Assembly: GCA_050313895.1 (NCBI GenBank) | Contig: JBNPMI010000009.1 | DNA from: JALFST01 sp022779285 | Lineage (GTDB): Bacteria; Bacillota; Clostridia; Tissierellales; Peptoniphilaceae | Reading direction: 5' to 3' (one strand) | Length of the DNA: 64,000 bases | In this document: in pieces, positions 52,767 to 61,286 of the stretch | How positions within the stretch are numbered: position 1 is the first letter of the stretch | Layout of the letters: the number at the start of each line of letters is the position of its first letter | Position numbers and translations under genes: made by a program | The notes under the pieces: generated by a model | What the model saw: only the letters and a program-made list of their open reading frames with translations | Databases searched by the model: none | What the model was told of the DNA's origin: nothing

Positions 52767-53483
52767 CTACTTGCCTGCAGCCTTCTCATCAATGATGAGC
52801 GTCACATGAGGATGCGCAAGTGTCAAGGTTGCCGGAACCTGTGTTGTAATCCCGGTGCCTTTCAGCAGCCAGGAGACCGCCTCCGCCTTATCCGCTCCGG
52901 ATGCCAGAATCACCAGCTCCCTTGCGCGCATAATAGAGCCGACGCCCATGGAAATCGCAGTCCTCGGTACCTCATCGGAGGAATCGAAGAATCGCGAATT
53001 GGCGTCGATCGTGGATTGTGTGAGTGTGATGCGCGATGTGTAGTTGTTCAGGGTCTCATCCGGCTCGTTAAAGGCAATGTGGCCGTTTCGGCCAAGCCCT
53101 AAAAGCTGAATGTCGATTCCGCCCGCCTGCTCGATCGCGTCATCATACGCTTTGCCCGATCCGTCCGGATCCAACGAAGGAAAATGTGTGTTTTCCGGAT
53201 TGATATTCACCTTAGAAAAAAGATGGTGATTCATGAAATATCGGTAGCTTTGCTCATTTTCCGCAGAGATGCCCTCATACTCGTCCAAATTAAAGGTTTG
53301 CACCCCGGCAAAATCAATTCTTCCTTCTTGATTCCTTTTCACAAGCTCTGCATAAAGTCCCTCAGCCGTGGAACCGGTCGCCAATCCAAGAATCAGATTT
53401 TTCTTCTGACTCATGCGCTCTGTAAAAAGATCCGCAGCACATCGGCTCATTTCCTCATAATTCTTGACAACGATAACCTTCAC
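52767..53483 (-). CDS. nagB: Glucosamine-6-phosphate deaminase
   Basis: Turns glucosamine-6-P into fructose-6-P and ammonia in amino-sugar catabolism. The 238-residue protein has GLATGSTAEGLY, NLDEYEG with the catalytic Asp, LGLGRNGHIAFNEP and the flap region. The start is GTG at 53483, set by AGGAGG with 5-nt spacing. Cotranscribed with mnmA upstream and the serpin downstream; no nagA nearby. Confidence 0.95.
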   Translation of the reverse strand: MKVIVVKNYEEMSRCAADLFTERMSQKKNLILGLATGSTAEGLYAELVKRNQEGRIDFAGVQTFNLDEYEGISAENEQSYRYFMNHHLFSKVNINPENTHFPSLDPDGSGKAYDDAIEQAGGIDIQLLGLGRNGHIAFNEPDETLNNYTSRITLTQSTIDANSRFFDSSDEVPRTAISMGVGSIMRARELVILASGADKAEAVSWLLKGTGITTQVPATLTLAHPHVTLIIDEKAAGK

Positions 53484-53506
53484 AGATTCCTCCTTTGGGT
53501 TTTCTT

Positions 53507-54601
53507 CTAACCGACCTGAATGATCGTTCCTCCGCCTAAAACCTGATTGCCTTGATAGGCTACCGCTGCTTGTCCCGGCGCAACCGCTCTTTGCGGCTCA
53601 TCAAAATCCACTCGCACGGAAATCACTTCACGCCCCCGGCGATTTTCCATCGGCAGCGGAGTCACTGTACAGGGCGCCTCTTTTGCATTATAACGAACCT
53701 TGACACAAGCGCGGAAGGGCCCTTTAGCAGGCGCTCCTATCCAATTCCAATCGCGCGCCAGCAAGCCGGTCGCGTAGAGATCCGCTTTTTTTCCGATAAA
53801 GACCTGATTGGTCTCCATGTTTTTTCCCGTTACATAGAGCGGCTCCGACGCGGGAATCCCGATTCCTCTTCGCTGTCCGATCGTATAACGAATCGCTCCC
53901 ATATGCTTTCCGATGACATGACCCTCTGCATCCATGAATTCCCCGGGTTCCGCCGCCTTGCCTTCATAGCGCTCAATAAAACGAACGTAATCGCCATCCG
54001 GAATAAAGCAAATATCCTGTGAATCGGTTTTTTGGGCTGTAATCAGCCCTTCCTTTTCCGCATATGCCCTGACTGCGTCCTTGCTTTCCATTGTGCCGAT
54101 CGGAAAGAGCAGGCGAGAGAGAATTGACTGATTCAGATTGAATAAAACATAGGATTGATCTTTTTTGATATTGGAAGCCCGTTGAAGCTGATAAATGCCG
54201 TTTTCGTTCTTGATTACCTGCGCATAGTGTCCTGTGGCCAGGTACTCACATCCGTAGTCATCCGCCGCCTGCAACAGACGTCCGAATTTGAGCTCACGAT
54301 TGCATTCCACGCAAGGATTCGGCGTCCATCCGTTTTCATAATATTCAACAAATTTTTCCACCACCTCCTTTTCAAAGGTATGTGAAAAATCTACCGCGTG
54401 AAATTCCATTCCCAATTGATCACAGATGCGCCTCGCATCCTCCGCATCATGATTGAGCGGCTCCGGGCGCGCTCCCTTGGCGATCAGCGTATCCTGCAAG
54501 CGCATCGTAACCCCTACGCACTCATATCCCTGTCTCTGTAGGAGCAAAGCCGCCACACTCGAATCCACGCCTCCGCTCATCGCTACCAGAACTCTCTTCA
54601 T
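53507..54601 (-). CDS. mnmA: tRNA-specific 2-thiouridylase MnmA
   Basis: Thiolates U34 of Glu, Gln and Lys tRNAs. The 364-residue enzyme has the PP-loop SGGVDSSVAALLL, the catalytic Cys of NPCVECN, SQDICFIPDGDY and a second active Cys in the PCTVT region. AAAGGAAA precedes the ATG. A terminator separates it from the L25 gene upstream. Confidence 0.96.
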   Translation of the reverse strand: MKRVLVAMSGGVDSSVAALLLQRQGYECVGVTMRLQDTLIAKGARPEPLNHDAEDARRICDQLGMEFHAVDFSHTFEKEVVEKFVEYYENGWTPNPCVECNRELKFGRLLQAADDYGCEYLATGHYAQVIKNENGIYQLQRASNIKKDQSYVLFNLNQSILSRLLFPIGTMESKDAVRAYAEKEGLITAQKTDSQDICFIPDGDYVRFIERYEGKAAEPGEFMDAEGHVIGKHMGAIRYTIGQRRGIGIPASEPLYVTGKNMETNQVFIGKKADLYATGLLARDWNWIGAPAKGPFRACVKVRYNAKEAPCTVTPLPMENRRGREVISVRVDFDEPQRAVAPGQAAVAYQGNQVLGGGTIIQVG

Positions 54602-54622
54602 TCGTTTCCTTTCTCATCGGTC

Positions 54623-54648
54623 AAAAAAAGGGGGTGTCTCCACCCCCT
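54623..54648 (-). terminator. Terminator of the L25 gene
   Basis: GGGGGTG and CACCCCC around a TCTC-type loop, followed on the minus strand by T7, lie just after the L25 stop. Confidence 0.88.
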
Positions 54649-54664
54649 CCTCAAATTGATTGGT

Positions 54665-55297
54665 TTATTCCTCGTCCTCTTTGCCGATTTCAGGCACACT
54701 GCCGGCTTCCACGGCTTCCTCTTCGGGTTCCGTCTGATCCTGCGGCTCGTTGAGAGATACGACAGGCTCTTCCTCTTCTGCAAGAACCTCGATCTTCTCA
54801 TTCTTCCAGACATCAAGGTCTGCAACCGTCAGCACCTCACCGATTTGCATGTTCTCGACATCGACCTCAGCCTGCTGGGGAATATCCGCCGGGAAGCATT
54901 CCACCTCGATTTCATCAAGCATCTGCAAGATAATGGAAGGCTGCACACGAACGCTGTCGCGATTCAGCAATACGACGGGGATGACTACGCGAAGCTTTTC
55001 GTCCATGCGGACTCCCTGAAAATCAATGTGTAAAAACTCGTCACGATAGGGATGACGCTGTGCTTCTTTGACAAGCACCGTCTTTTTGCCCTCTCCTGCG
55101 ATCTCCAGATCCAAGAGTACCGAGGTGCCGACCTCCTGGTATACACGATTGAAATCCTGCGCCTTTACCTGCACAGAAAGATTTTCCGAACCCTTGTGAT
55201 ACACAACTGCGGGAATCAAGCCCTGTACACGCAGCTTGTCTACTTTATTTTTACCTGCGGCTTCACGCTTTTCCGCTTTCAGCACGATATTTGCCAT
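54665..55297 (-). CDS. rplY: 50S ribosomal protein L25/general stress protein Ctc
   Basis: A 210-residue CTC-type L25 that binds 5S rRNA through its N-terminal domain (about 1-95; AEKREAAGKNKVDKLR at the start) and carries the TL5/CTC C-terminal beta domain, then an acidic tail rich in Glu (PEEEAVEAG, KEDEE end). AAGGAGG precedes the ATG. Own strong promoter and terminator. Confidence 0.94.
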   Translation of the reverse strand: MANIVLKAEKREAAGKNKVDKLRVQGLIPAVVYHKGSENLSVQVKAQDFNRVYQEVGTSVLLDLEIAGEGKKTVLVKEAQRHPYRDEFLHIDFQGVRMDEKLRVVIPVVLLNRDSVRVQPSIILQMLDEIEVECFPADIPQQAEVDVENMQIGEVLTVADLDVWKNEKIEVLAEEEEPVVSLNEPQDQTEPEEEAVEAGSVPEIGKEDEE

Positions 55298-55332
55298 ACT
55301 TCCTCCTTAATAATACTGAAACATATAAAAAA

Positions 55333-55361
55333 ATTATACCGAAAAAATGCACTGTTTTCAA
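55333..55361 (-). promoter_or_regulatory. Promoter of the L25 gene
   Basis: TTGAAA and the perfect TATAAT are 17 bp apart on the minus strand, 36 nt before the start codon. Confidence 0.85.
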
Positions 55362-55411
55362 TATCTCGGATCCCTTCGGAAGGGAAATCCCCCGAAAACA
55401 GCGTCTTTTCA

Positions 55412-55789
55412 TCACTTCGACGTCGAATCGCCCGATCCCTTTTTTGCCTGCTCCAACGCCGCAGACAACGCCTGACGAAAGCCTTCCGATGTTCTCGTCG
55501 CATGTGTCACGGAATCAATGTCGGCGCTATTTTCCTTGACTGCATTTTTTACCAATTCATCCAGCGCTTTTCCGCCGATCAAATCCGTTTCATCCTGTTC
55601 CAGAATACGAATCTCATGAATGGCGCCATCTTCATCGATGGAAACGGAAAGCCGAATGGGCGTGTCCGGTGAATATCCCTGTCCCTTCCCCTCATAGGTG
55701 CCGGGATGATATGATTTTTTTCCTCCACATGCCACGAGAAGCAGCAGCATCGCACTCACGGTCAGCACTGCAGAGAATCTTTTTTTCAT
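55412..55789 (-). CDS. FMN-binding domain lipoprotein
   Basis: An extracellular lipoprotein of 125 residues (lipobox LLVACGG) consisting of one FMN_bind domain. The flavinylation segment reads DSVTHATRTSEGF, close to the D-x-x-[ST]-G-A-[TS] target of ApbE, with His in place of Gly; FMN would attach to the Thr of HAT. A separate apbE gene lies at 21.7-22.9 kb. The start overlaps the rho stop by 4 nt (ATGA). It may take part in extracellular electron transfer; that role is inference. Confidence 0.85.
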   Translation of the reverse strand: MKKRFSAVLTVSAMLLLLVACGGKKSYHPGTYEGKGQGYSPDTPIRLSVSIDEDGAIHEIRILEQDETDLIGGKALDELVKNAVKENSADIDSVTHATRTSEGFRQALSAALEQAKKGSGDSTSK

Positions 55790-57726
55790 GAATGACTCCT
55801 TCCCGTATCCGCTTTATGGTAATGCACACTACGCGTAATACTGCGCGTGTCCTGTGTATTTTGGTGATATCCTATTCTACCATGGGAAGCGGAATCATTG
55901 GGAAGCATTTTCTTGTTTTTCAGGACCAAATCACAAAATTCTTTATTGGAATCGGTGTTGCGAATCAAGCGTACAAACTGCGCCATCATTTCCGGCTCGT
56001 TCTCGGTGCGCCCCTGACGTCTGACCTCAAAGAGAGCACCTCTTTCCTCCTCATCCAAAAGAAGATCATCGCGGCGCGTTCCGGAAGCAAAAATATCAAT
56101 GGCAGGGAAAATACGAAGCTCCGACAGATTTCGGCTCAGGTGAACCTCCATATTGCCCGTACCCTTGAATTCCTCATAAATCATATCATCCATACGCGAG
56201 CCGGTGTCCCGCAGGCAAGTAGCCAGCACCGTCAAGCTTCCTGCCCCGCTGATATTGCGTGCGGCCCCAAAAAAGCGCTTTGGCGGATACAGGGCTACAG
56301 GGTCCATGCCTCCGGAAAGTGTGCGGCCTGATGGAGTCGTGGTGATGTTATAGGCACGAGAAAGACGAGTTAATGAATCCAGCAAAATCACAACATCCTG
56401 TCCGCTTTCCACAAGTCTTTTTGCGCGGTCCAACAGCTCCTCCGCCGTACGGGTATGGTTCTGCGCCTGCTTGTCAAAGGTGGAGGATACCACCTCCGTA
56501 CGAATCGGATCCTCCTCTTTTCGCGTACGGTTCACACTCTGCACAAAGTCGGTGACCTCCTCCGGACGCTCGTCAATGAGCAGCACGAAAAGATAAATTT
56601 CAGGATAACGCGCCTCAATGGCATGAGCAATCGACTTCAGAAGCGTGGTTTTTCCTGCCTTGGGAGGACTGACAATCAGTCCGCGCTGTCCACGGCCAAT
56701 GGGGGCCACAAGATCTACAATACGATTGGAAATGTCATCTTTTCCGCGTTCGAGACGAATTCTTTCATTCGGATAGATCGGCGTTAAATCATCAAAATCA
56801 TCTCTGCGCCGAAAATCCGTAGGCGCGATTCCGTTAATCAAATTCAAGTAAATGATCGGCGCATAGCGATCTCTTTCGCGTGTGTCTCCGACAATTCCTT
56901 CGACGATATCACCGCTTCGAAGGGAAAATCGCTTGATCTGCTGTGCCGGCATATAAAAGTCGGTACGGCTGCCATCCTCATTATCACAATGCAGAAATCC
57001 ATATCCCTCTGTCATTACCTCCAGAACTCCGGAGCGCGAGGGCAAATTCCTGTGTTCACGAGAATGTGTTTCTTCATCGGAGGCAGTTTCCGGATTCGCC
57101 TGATGCTCCTGATTCGAAAACTCTTCAGCTCCTTCCGAAACGCTTCTTTCGGGAAAAGTCCCGGAATCTTCCTCATTGGCATCCGGTCGCACATCTTCCG
57201 GAATCTCGAGCGGATTTTCCAAAATCGCATTTTCCGGGCTTTTGTCCACCAGAAGTGGATTTTCTTCCGGTTCCCGCACCTCCTGCGATTTCTGAGCTTC
57301 TTTTTTCTTACTTCGTGATCCTTTGGCTCTGCTGCGCTTCGCCTTGGGCTTTTCCGCAGCATCCTTGGAATGGGTTGCCTCGGAACCCTGCTCTTCGTCG
57401 TGTGCTTTCGGCTCTCCTTCGCGCACCTCTGACGGCAGCGTCTTCTTCGATTGTAAAGCCGCCTCCGGCTCCTTTTGCTTCTTGGGCGATCTGCCGCGGC
57501 GCGCTCTTTTTTTTGCAGCCGGCTTCTTTTCCTCCGAAGAGTTCGCCGGATCCTGCGTGTCCGCCGGAGCCTTGTTCTTTTGTTCCTTCGCGGAGTCTTC
57601 CGACTTCACGTTTTCATTGAGCCATGAGAGCAATTCGTTCTTCTTATACTTGTATACCTGAGCCAAGCCGTGCTCTTTTGCCAGAGATTTCAACTCATCC
57701 AGCTTCATACCTGAAAAATGATTCAA
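55786..57726 (-). CDS. rho: Transcription termination factor Rho with charged N-terminal insert
   Basis: Hexameric RNA helicase of 646 residues, against about 420 in E. coli. N-terminal Rho-N helix domain (about 1-45), a Lys/Glu/Ser/Pro-rich low-complexity insert (about 45-215), the RNA-binding cold-shock domain (GVLEVMTEGYGFLH) and the ATPase with GRGQRGLIVSPPKAGKTT and LLIDERPEEV. Start is TTG at 57726: GGAGG with 5-nt spacing precedes it, while the in-frame TTG at 57738 has none. An extra tail of about 25 residues follows the usual end. Stop overlaps the FMN_bind gene (ATGA). Confidence 0.93.
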   Translation of the reverse strand: MNHFSGMKLDELKSLAKEHGLAQVYKYKKNELLSWLNENVKSEDSAKEQKNKAPADTQDPANSSEEKKPAAKKRARRGRSPKKQKEPEAALQSKKTLPSEVREGEPKAHDEEQGSEATHSKDAAEKPKAKRSRAKGSRSKKKEAQKSQEVREPEENPLLVDKSPENAILENPLEIPEDVRPDANEEDSGTFPERSVSEGAEEFSNQEHQANPETASDEETHSREHRNLPSRSGVLEVMTEGYGFLHCDNEDGSRTDFYMPAQQIKRFSLRSGDIVEGIVGDTRERDRYAPIIYLNLINGIAPTDFRRRDDFDDLTPIYPNERIRLERGKDDISNRIVDLVAPIGRGQRGLIVSPPKAGKTTLLKSIAHAIEARYPEIYLFVLLIDERPEEVTDFVQSVNRTRKEEDPIRTEVVSSTFDKQAQNHTRTAEELLDRAKRLVESGQDVVILLDSLTRLSRAYNITTTPSGRTLSGGMDPVALYPPKRFFGAARNISGAGSLTVLATCLRDTGSRMDDMIYEEFKGTGNMEVHLSRNLSELRIFPAIDIFASGTRRDDLLLDEEERGALFEVRRQGRTENEPEMMAQFVRLIRNTDSNKEFCDLVLKNKKMLPNDSASHGRIGYHQNTQDTRSITRSVHYHKADTGRSHS

Positions 57727-57816
57727 GAGTTCCTCCAAAAAAAGTGATATTCAATAGAAAAATATAATCGTAAATCGACTGAAATCATAATATCAGGTGT
57801 GAAAAAAAATGTAAAG

Positions 57817-57840
57817 AAAAAGGGGCTGATGCCCCTTTTT
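57817..57840 (-). terminator. Terminator of the pentose operon
   Basis: AAAAAGGGGC and GCCCCTTTTT pair perfectly around TGAT, about 100 nt after the stop of the mutarotase gene and before rho. Confidence 0.88.
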
Positions 57841-57937
57841 CGGAATCAAAGCCCTCAGGATAGAAGGAGAAGATGAAGAATCCCGGCTGCGGATCCTTCG
57901 TTGCCGATCCTGAAGACTTTTTGATTTTTCTTTTACG

Positions 57938-58381
57938 CTACAGAACCCCCTTTTTCAAAATAAAACATCCATAAGGTCTTCTCTCACTCGTACTTACAGT
58001 AGCAAAGGCTTTTTCCGCTTCTCCATAAAATTGACTTCTTTCGATATGACCTGCGCATTCCTTAGCATAGCCTGATTTTTCCACACAGCGGATGACCTCG
58101 CATGTCACCTCCTGCTCCTGCAAAAACTCCTTGTCCTTTCCGTCAGGAACCATGCAGAGTACAGGAAATTCTGAGAACTCCGCGTCCAACGGCAGAAGCG
58201 CAAGAATCGCTTCTATCATTTCCGCAGCGCCGATTCCCTTCTGTTGAACATATCTTCCACCGGGTGTTTTCGAGACAAAAGGATAGAAATCATCGGCAAT
58301 CACAATGGTATCTCCATGTCCCATATCTGCTAAAATCTTCAGAAGCTCGGAACTGATCTGTGTCGGTATTCCTCGTAACAA
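57938..58381 (-). CDS. RbsD/FucU-family sugar mutarotase
   Basis: A 147-residue pentamer or decamer-forming protein that speeds interconversion of sugar anomers or ring forms. Family segments: MGHGDTIVIADDFYP with the conserved His and Asp, and the RPYGCFILKKGV C-terminus carrying the conserved Tyr. The start is TTG at 58381, preceded by AGGAGG with 5-nt spacing, with the family's usual MLRGIP opening. Last gene of the operon, 9 nt after the DhaL-like gene; terminator follows. Substrate likely the imported pentose. Confidence 0.9.
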   Translation of the reverse strand: MLRGIPTQISSELLKILADMGHGDTIVIADDFYPFVSKTPGGRYVQQKGIGAAEMIEAILALLPLDAEFSEFPVLCMVPDGKDKEFLQEQEVTCEVIRCVEKSGYAKECAGHIERSQFYGEAEKAFATVSTSERRPYGCFILKKGVL

Positions 58382-58390
58382 AAGGACCTC

Positions 58391-59053
58391 CTATTCGTTT
58401 CCTATCGGATCCGCCCGCTCTATATAATCGGCCATTGCTTCCAAAAACAGCCAGGCCGCATATGCTCCCTGATCCGGCAATCCCATTGCAGCATCCCGAT
58501 GCACCGCTGCTTTTCCATACTTTGGCAGCATGTTTTTCGTCGCCTCGACTCCCCGGGCGGCACCCTCTGCAGCAGCCTGCGCAAGCTCTAAAAGCGTCGG
58601 CTCTTCAGGCTTCTGGGAAAGCTCTGAGGCTGCCCTCTCTGCGCTTGTCAGAGCATCTAAAATTGTCCTTTCACCAGGAGAGGCCTTGCCTCTCCGAATC
58701 ACGCCTTCACAAAGGCCCTTCAAAAATAGAGAATAATTGGAAGCATCAAGGCTTTCCGCGGGCATAATCCTTTTGCCCGCTGTCATAAGCGCTGTCCCCA
58801 TTAAAAAGCCCATTGTAGAAGGAGCTACCGAAGAAAATTTCATTCCGGCGCTGAAAATCTGCTTTCCGAAATCTCCCTTCGTCTCTTGAAAATGTTGAGG
58901 AAGTGCCGAAAATCCCTTGGTCATTGTAAGGCCTAAGTCTCCATCTCCCAGCTTAGCATCCATCATACCAAGCTCTTCCGCATGCTCTTCCATCACCTCG
59001 GCAATTCGGAGGAAAAGCGCTTGCAGGTCTTGCTTGCGAATCTCATGCAGCAT
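58391..59053 (-). CDS. DhaL-like kinase subunit (ATP-binding domain)
   Basis: A 220-residue DhaL-type helical barrel that binds ADP/ATP with Mg2+. The Asp cluster DAKLGDGDLGLTMTKG at about residue 38 matches the metal and nucleotide site; GTALMTAGK and SPGERTILDAL are further family segments. Partner of the DhaK-like protein encoded 16 nt upstream. In E. coli DhaL takes phosphate from a PTS protein, whereas kinases that use ATP have exchangeable nucleotide; no DhaM is seen here, so ATP use is more likely. ATG at 59053 is favoured by GAGGG at 5-nt spacing. Confidence 0.88.
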   Translation of the reverse strand: MLHEIRKQDLQALFLRIAEVMEEHAEELGMMDAKLGDGDLGLTMTKGFSALPQHFQETKGDFGKQIFSAGMKFSSVAPSTMGFLMGTALMTAGKRIMPAESLDASNYSLFLKGLCEGVIRRGKASPGERTILDALTSAERAASELSQKPEEPTLLELAQAAAEGAARGVEATKNMLPKYGKAAVHRDAAMGLPDQGAYAAWLFLEAMADYIERADPIGNE

Positions 59054-59068
59054 CATTTCCCTCACAAT

Positions 59069-60052
59069 CTAAAATGTAAAAAAAGGCGTATGCACCGGAT
59101 GATTAAGCCATTCCTTAATTTCCTCATTCACGTGACAAATACTGATCGATGCGCCCGCCATTTCCATGGAAGTAGCATAATTCCCAATATAGGGTCGGAA
59201 AACTCCGATTCCACGCTCCTTCAATTGCTTCTGAACCTCAGCATACAGGATATACAGCTCGTCGAGAGGCGTCGCTCCCAGGCCGTTGATGAGTACGCTT
59301 ACTTCTTCACCGGCAGGAATTGGCATATCCTTGAACAAGACTTCGAGCGATTCCTTTGCAATCTCTTTCGCTGTACGAATTGGCCCTTCCCAAATGCCGG
59401 GTTCTCCGTGAATGCCCATTCCCATGGCCATTTCGCCTTCCTCAAGTTGAAAACCGGGCTTGCCCACCTCCGGTAAAATGCAGGGAGAAAGTGCAAATCC
59501 GACCGTGCGTACGCGCTCACCCATTTTTTTAGCAGCTGCTGCTACTTCCTGTAAGTCTTTCCCGGCATCCGCCACAGCACCTGCCGCCTTATAAAGATAA
59601 AAGATACCTGCGACACCGCGCCTTACCGACGGTTCTCCCGAGCTGACATCGTCCGCGCCGACTACGGATGCCGTCTCAATTCCCTCCATATCGCAGATTT
59701 CCGCAGCCATGTCAAAGGTCATGATATCGCCGGTATAATTTCCATAAAGAAAGAGCACCCCCTTTCCGCCATCTACATAGCGGACGATATGAACAATCTG
59801 CTCCGGCGTGGGAGATTGAAATACACTGCCCACACCGCATCCATCGATCAGTCCATCGCCTACATAGCCGAGAAAAAGAGGCAAATGTCCTGTACCGCCT
59901 CCCGTAATAATGGCCACTTTTCCCGGCACAGGATTTTTCCTGCAATAGCTTCTCAAATCGTCCGCATAGGTCACAGACTCGGGATATGCCGCATAAATAC
60001 CGCGCAGCATATCATCCGTATAGTTTTCCGGTAAATTGATGATTTTCCTCAT
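59069..60052 (-). CDS. DhaK-like kinase subunit (substrate-binding domain)
   Basis: A 327-residue DhaK-type subunit that binds a triose or tetrulose covalently. Active-site features are kept: His of GGGTGHLPLF, Asp of NYTGDIMTF and the covalent His of GIHGEPG. The usual GGGSGHEP reads GGGTGHLP, replacing Glu by Leu, so the substrate may not be dihydroxyacetone; erythrulose-type kinases in this family show such variation. The ATG at 60052 follows AGGAGG; the in-frame start at 60115 lies upstream of it. Paired with the DhaL-like gene. Confidence 0.88.
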   Translation of the reverse strand: MRKIINLPENYTDDMLRGIYAAYPESVTYADDLRSYCRKNPVPGKVAIITGGGTGHLPLFLGYVGDGLIDGCGVGSVFQSPTPEQIVHIVRYVDGGKGVLFLYGNYTGDIMTFDMAAEICDMEGIETASVVGADDVSSGEPSVRRGVAGIFYLYKAAGAVADAGKDLQEVAAAAKKMGERVRTVGFALSPCILPEVGKPGFQLEEGEMAMGMGIHGEPGIWEGPIRTAKEIAKESLEVLFKDMPIPAGEEVSVLINGLGATPLDELYILYAEVQKQLKERGIGVFRPYIGNYATSMEMAGASISICHVNEEIKEWLNHPVHTPFFTF

Positions 60053-60147
60053 GATGATCCGCCTCCTGTTTGAATACCGAAGCCTGCTCAGCCGGTAATG
60101 CTTCTGACTGTTCATCGGATGGACAGTGTTTTTCCCATACCTCTTCG

Positions 60148-61251
60148 TTAAAATATTCCGAGACGCTGAAATTCCTTCTCAAAATCTCCCGTACAAAGTC
60201 CCTTCTCTGTAATAATGCCCGTAATGAGATCATGCGTTGTCACATCAAAGGCCGGATTGAATCCCTCAACCGCTTCGGGAACCATGGGCTCCGCATACCA
60301 CATTGTTTTAATCTCTTCCGGATCTCGATGTTCAATCGGAATATCATGAATATCCTTAGAGCCGGGATCAATGGTAGATGTAGGAGCGCAAATATAGAAC
60401 GGAATTCCATAATGCCTGGCAATGATGGCAAGACCTGAGGTTCCGATTTTATTGGCAGCATCGCCATTTCGCGCTACACGGTCACAACCGACAAAAATGA
60501 CATCAATCTTTCCGCTTTGTTGCAAAATGGATGCCATATTATCACACTGCACCGTGGTGCGGATACCGGCGCTTTCCACTTCAAAAGCGGTCAACCGTCC
60601 GCCCTGCAGAAGAGGCCGCGTCTCATCGCAATATACATGCATATCGCTGCCCTTCCACCCCTTTTCCAGTGCAATATACATGGGCGCCGTTGCAGTTCCA
60701 TACATTGCCGTGGCAAGTGTCCCGGCATTGCAGTGCGTCTCGATTCCCAGCTCCACGCCGGGCTTTTTGAGCTTTTCCATGATCTGAAAACCGATTTCAC
60801 CGATGCTGCGACTGATCGCCACGTCCTCTTCCCGAATCGCTTCCGCTTCCGCATACAATGCTTCCACCAGATCTTGAATCGAACGCGATCCATTCGCTTC
60901 CACAATTTTTTCCATACGGTTCAGCGCCCAAAAAAGATTGACCGCCGTAGGACGAGAGGAAGCCAGATATTCTTTATCCTCGTGAAAATGCTTGCGGAAA
61001 GCCTCCATATCACTTTCTGCATATTGATTCGCCAATACAGCCATTCCATAGGCTGCACATACTCCTATTGCAGGAGCTCCGCGCACGCGCAATTTCTTTA
61101 TCGCTTCCCAGATTTCTTCTCGTGTCCGTAAAGCGATGCGCTTTTCCGTATTCGGTAAAAGCGTTTGATCGATAATATCCACATATTCCTTATTTTCAGG
61201 GAGCTTGACCGATACCACCCGATCAAAAAAATCTTGTAATTTTGTATCCAT
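60148..61251 (-). CDS. Methylthioribose-1-phosphate isomerase-like protein (MtnA family)
   Basis: A 367-residue aldose-ketose isomerase of the eIF2B-like family, opening the ring of 1-phosphorylated pentoses to a 1-phospho-ketose. Catalytic motif with Cys in ETHCNAGTLAT and Asp in GCDRVARNGD; TSTID and the HRDPEEI region also match MtnA. The preceding kinase gene makes its expected substrate. Methylthioribose-1-P, 5-deoxyribose-1-P and ribose-1-P are the candidates. 95 nt separate it from the DhaK-like gene. Confidence 0.92.
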   Translation of the reverse strand: MDTKLQDFFDRVVSVKLPENKEYVDIIDQTLLPNTEKRIALRTREEIWEAIKKLRVRGAPAIGVCAAYGMAVLANQYAESDMEAFRKHFHEDKEYLASSRPTAVNLFWALNRMEKIVEANGSRSIQDLVEALYAEAEAIREEDVAISRSIGEIGFQIMEKLKKPGVELGIETHCNAGTLATAMYGTATAPMYIALEKGWKGSDMHVYCDETRPLLQGGRLTAFEVESAGIRTTVQCDNMASILQQSGKIDVIFVGCDRVARNGDAANKIGTSGLAIIARHYGIPFYICAPTSTIDPGSKDIHDIPIEHRDPEEIKTMWYAEPMVPEAVEGFNPAFDVTTHDLITGIITEKGLCTGDFEKEFQRLGIF

Positions 61252-61286
61252 TTCTTCCTCTTTTCTATTCTTCCGGCTGATGAAAG

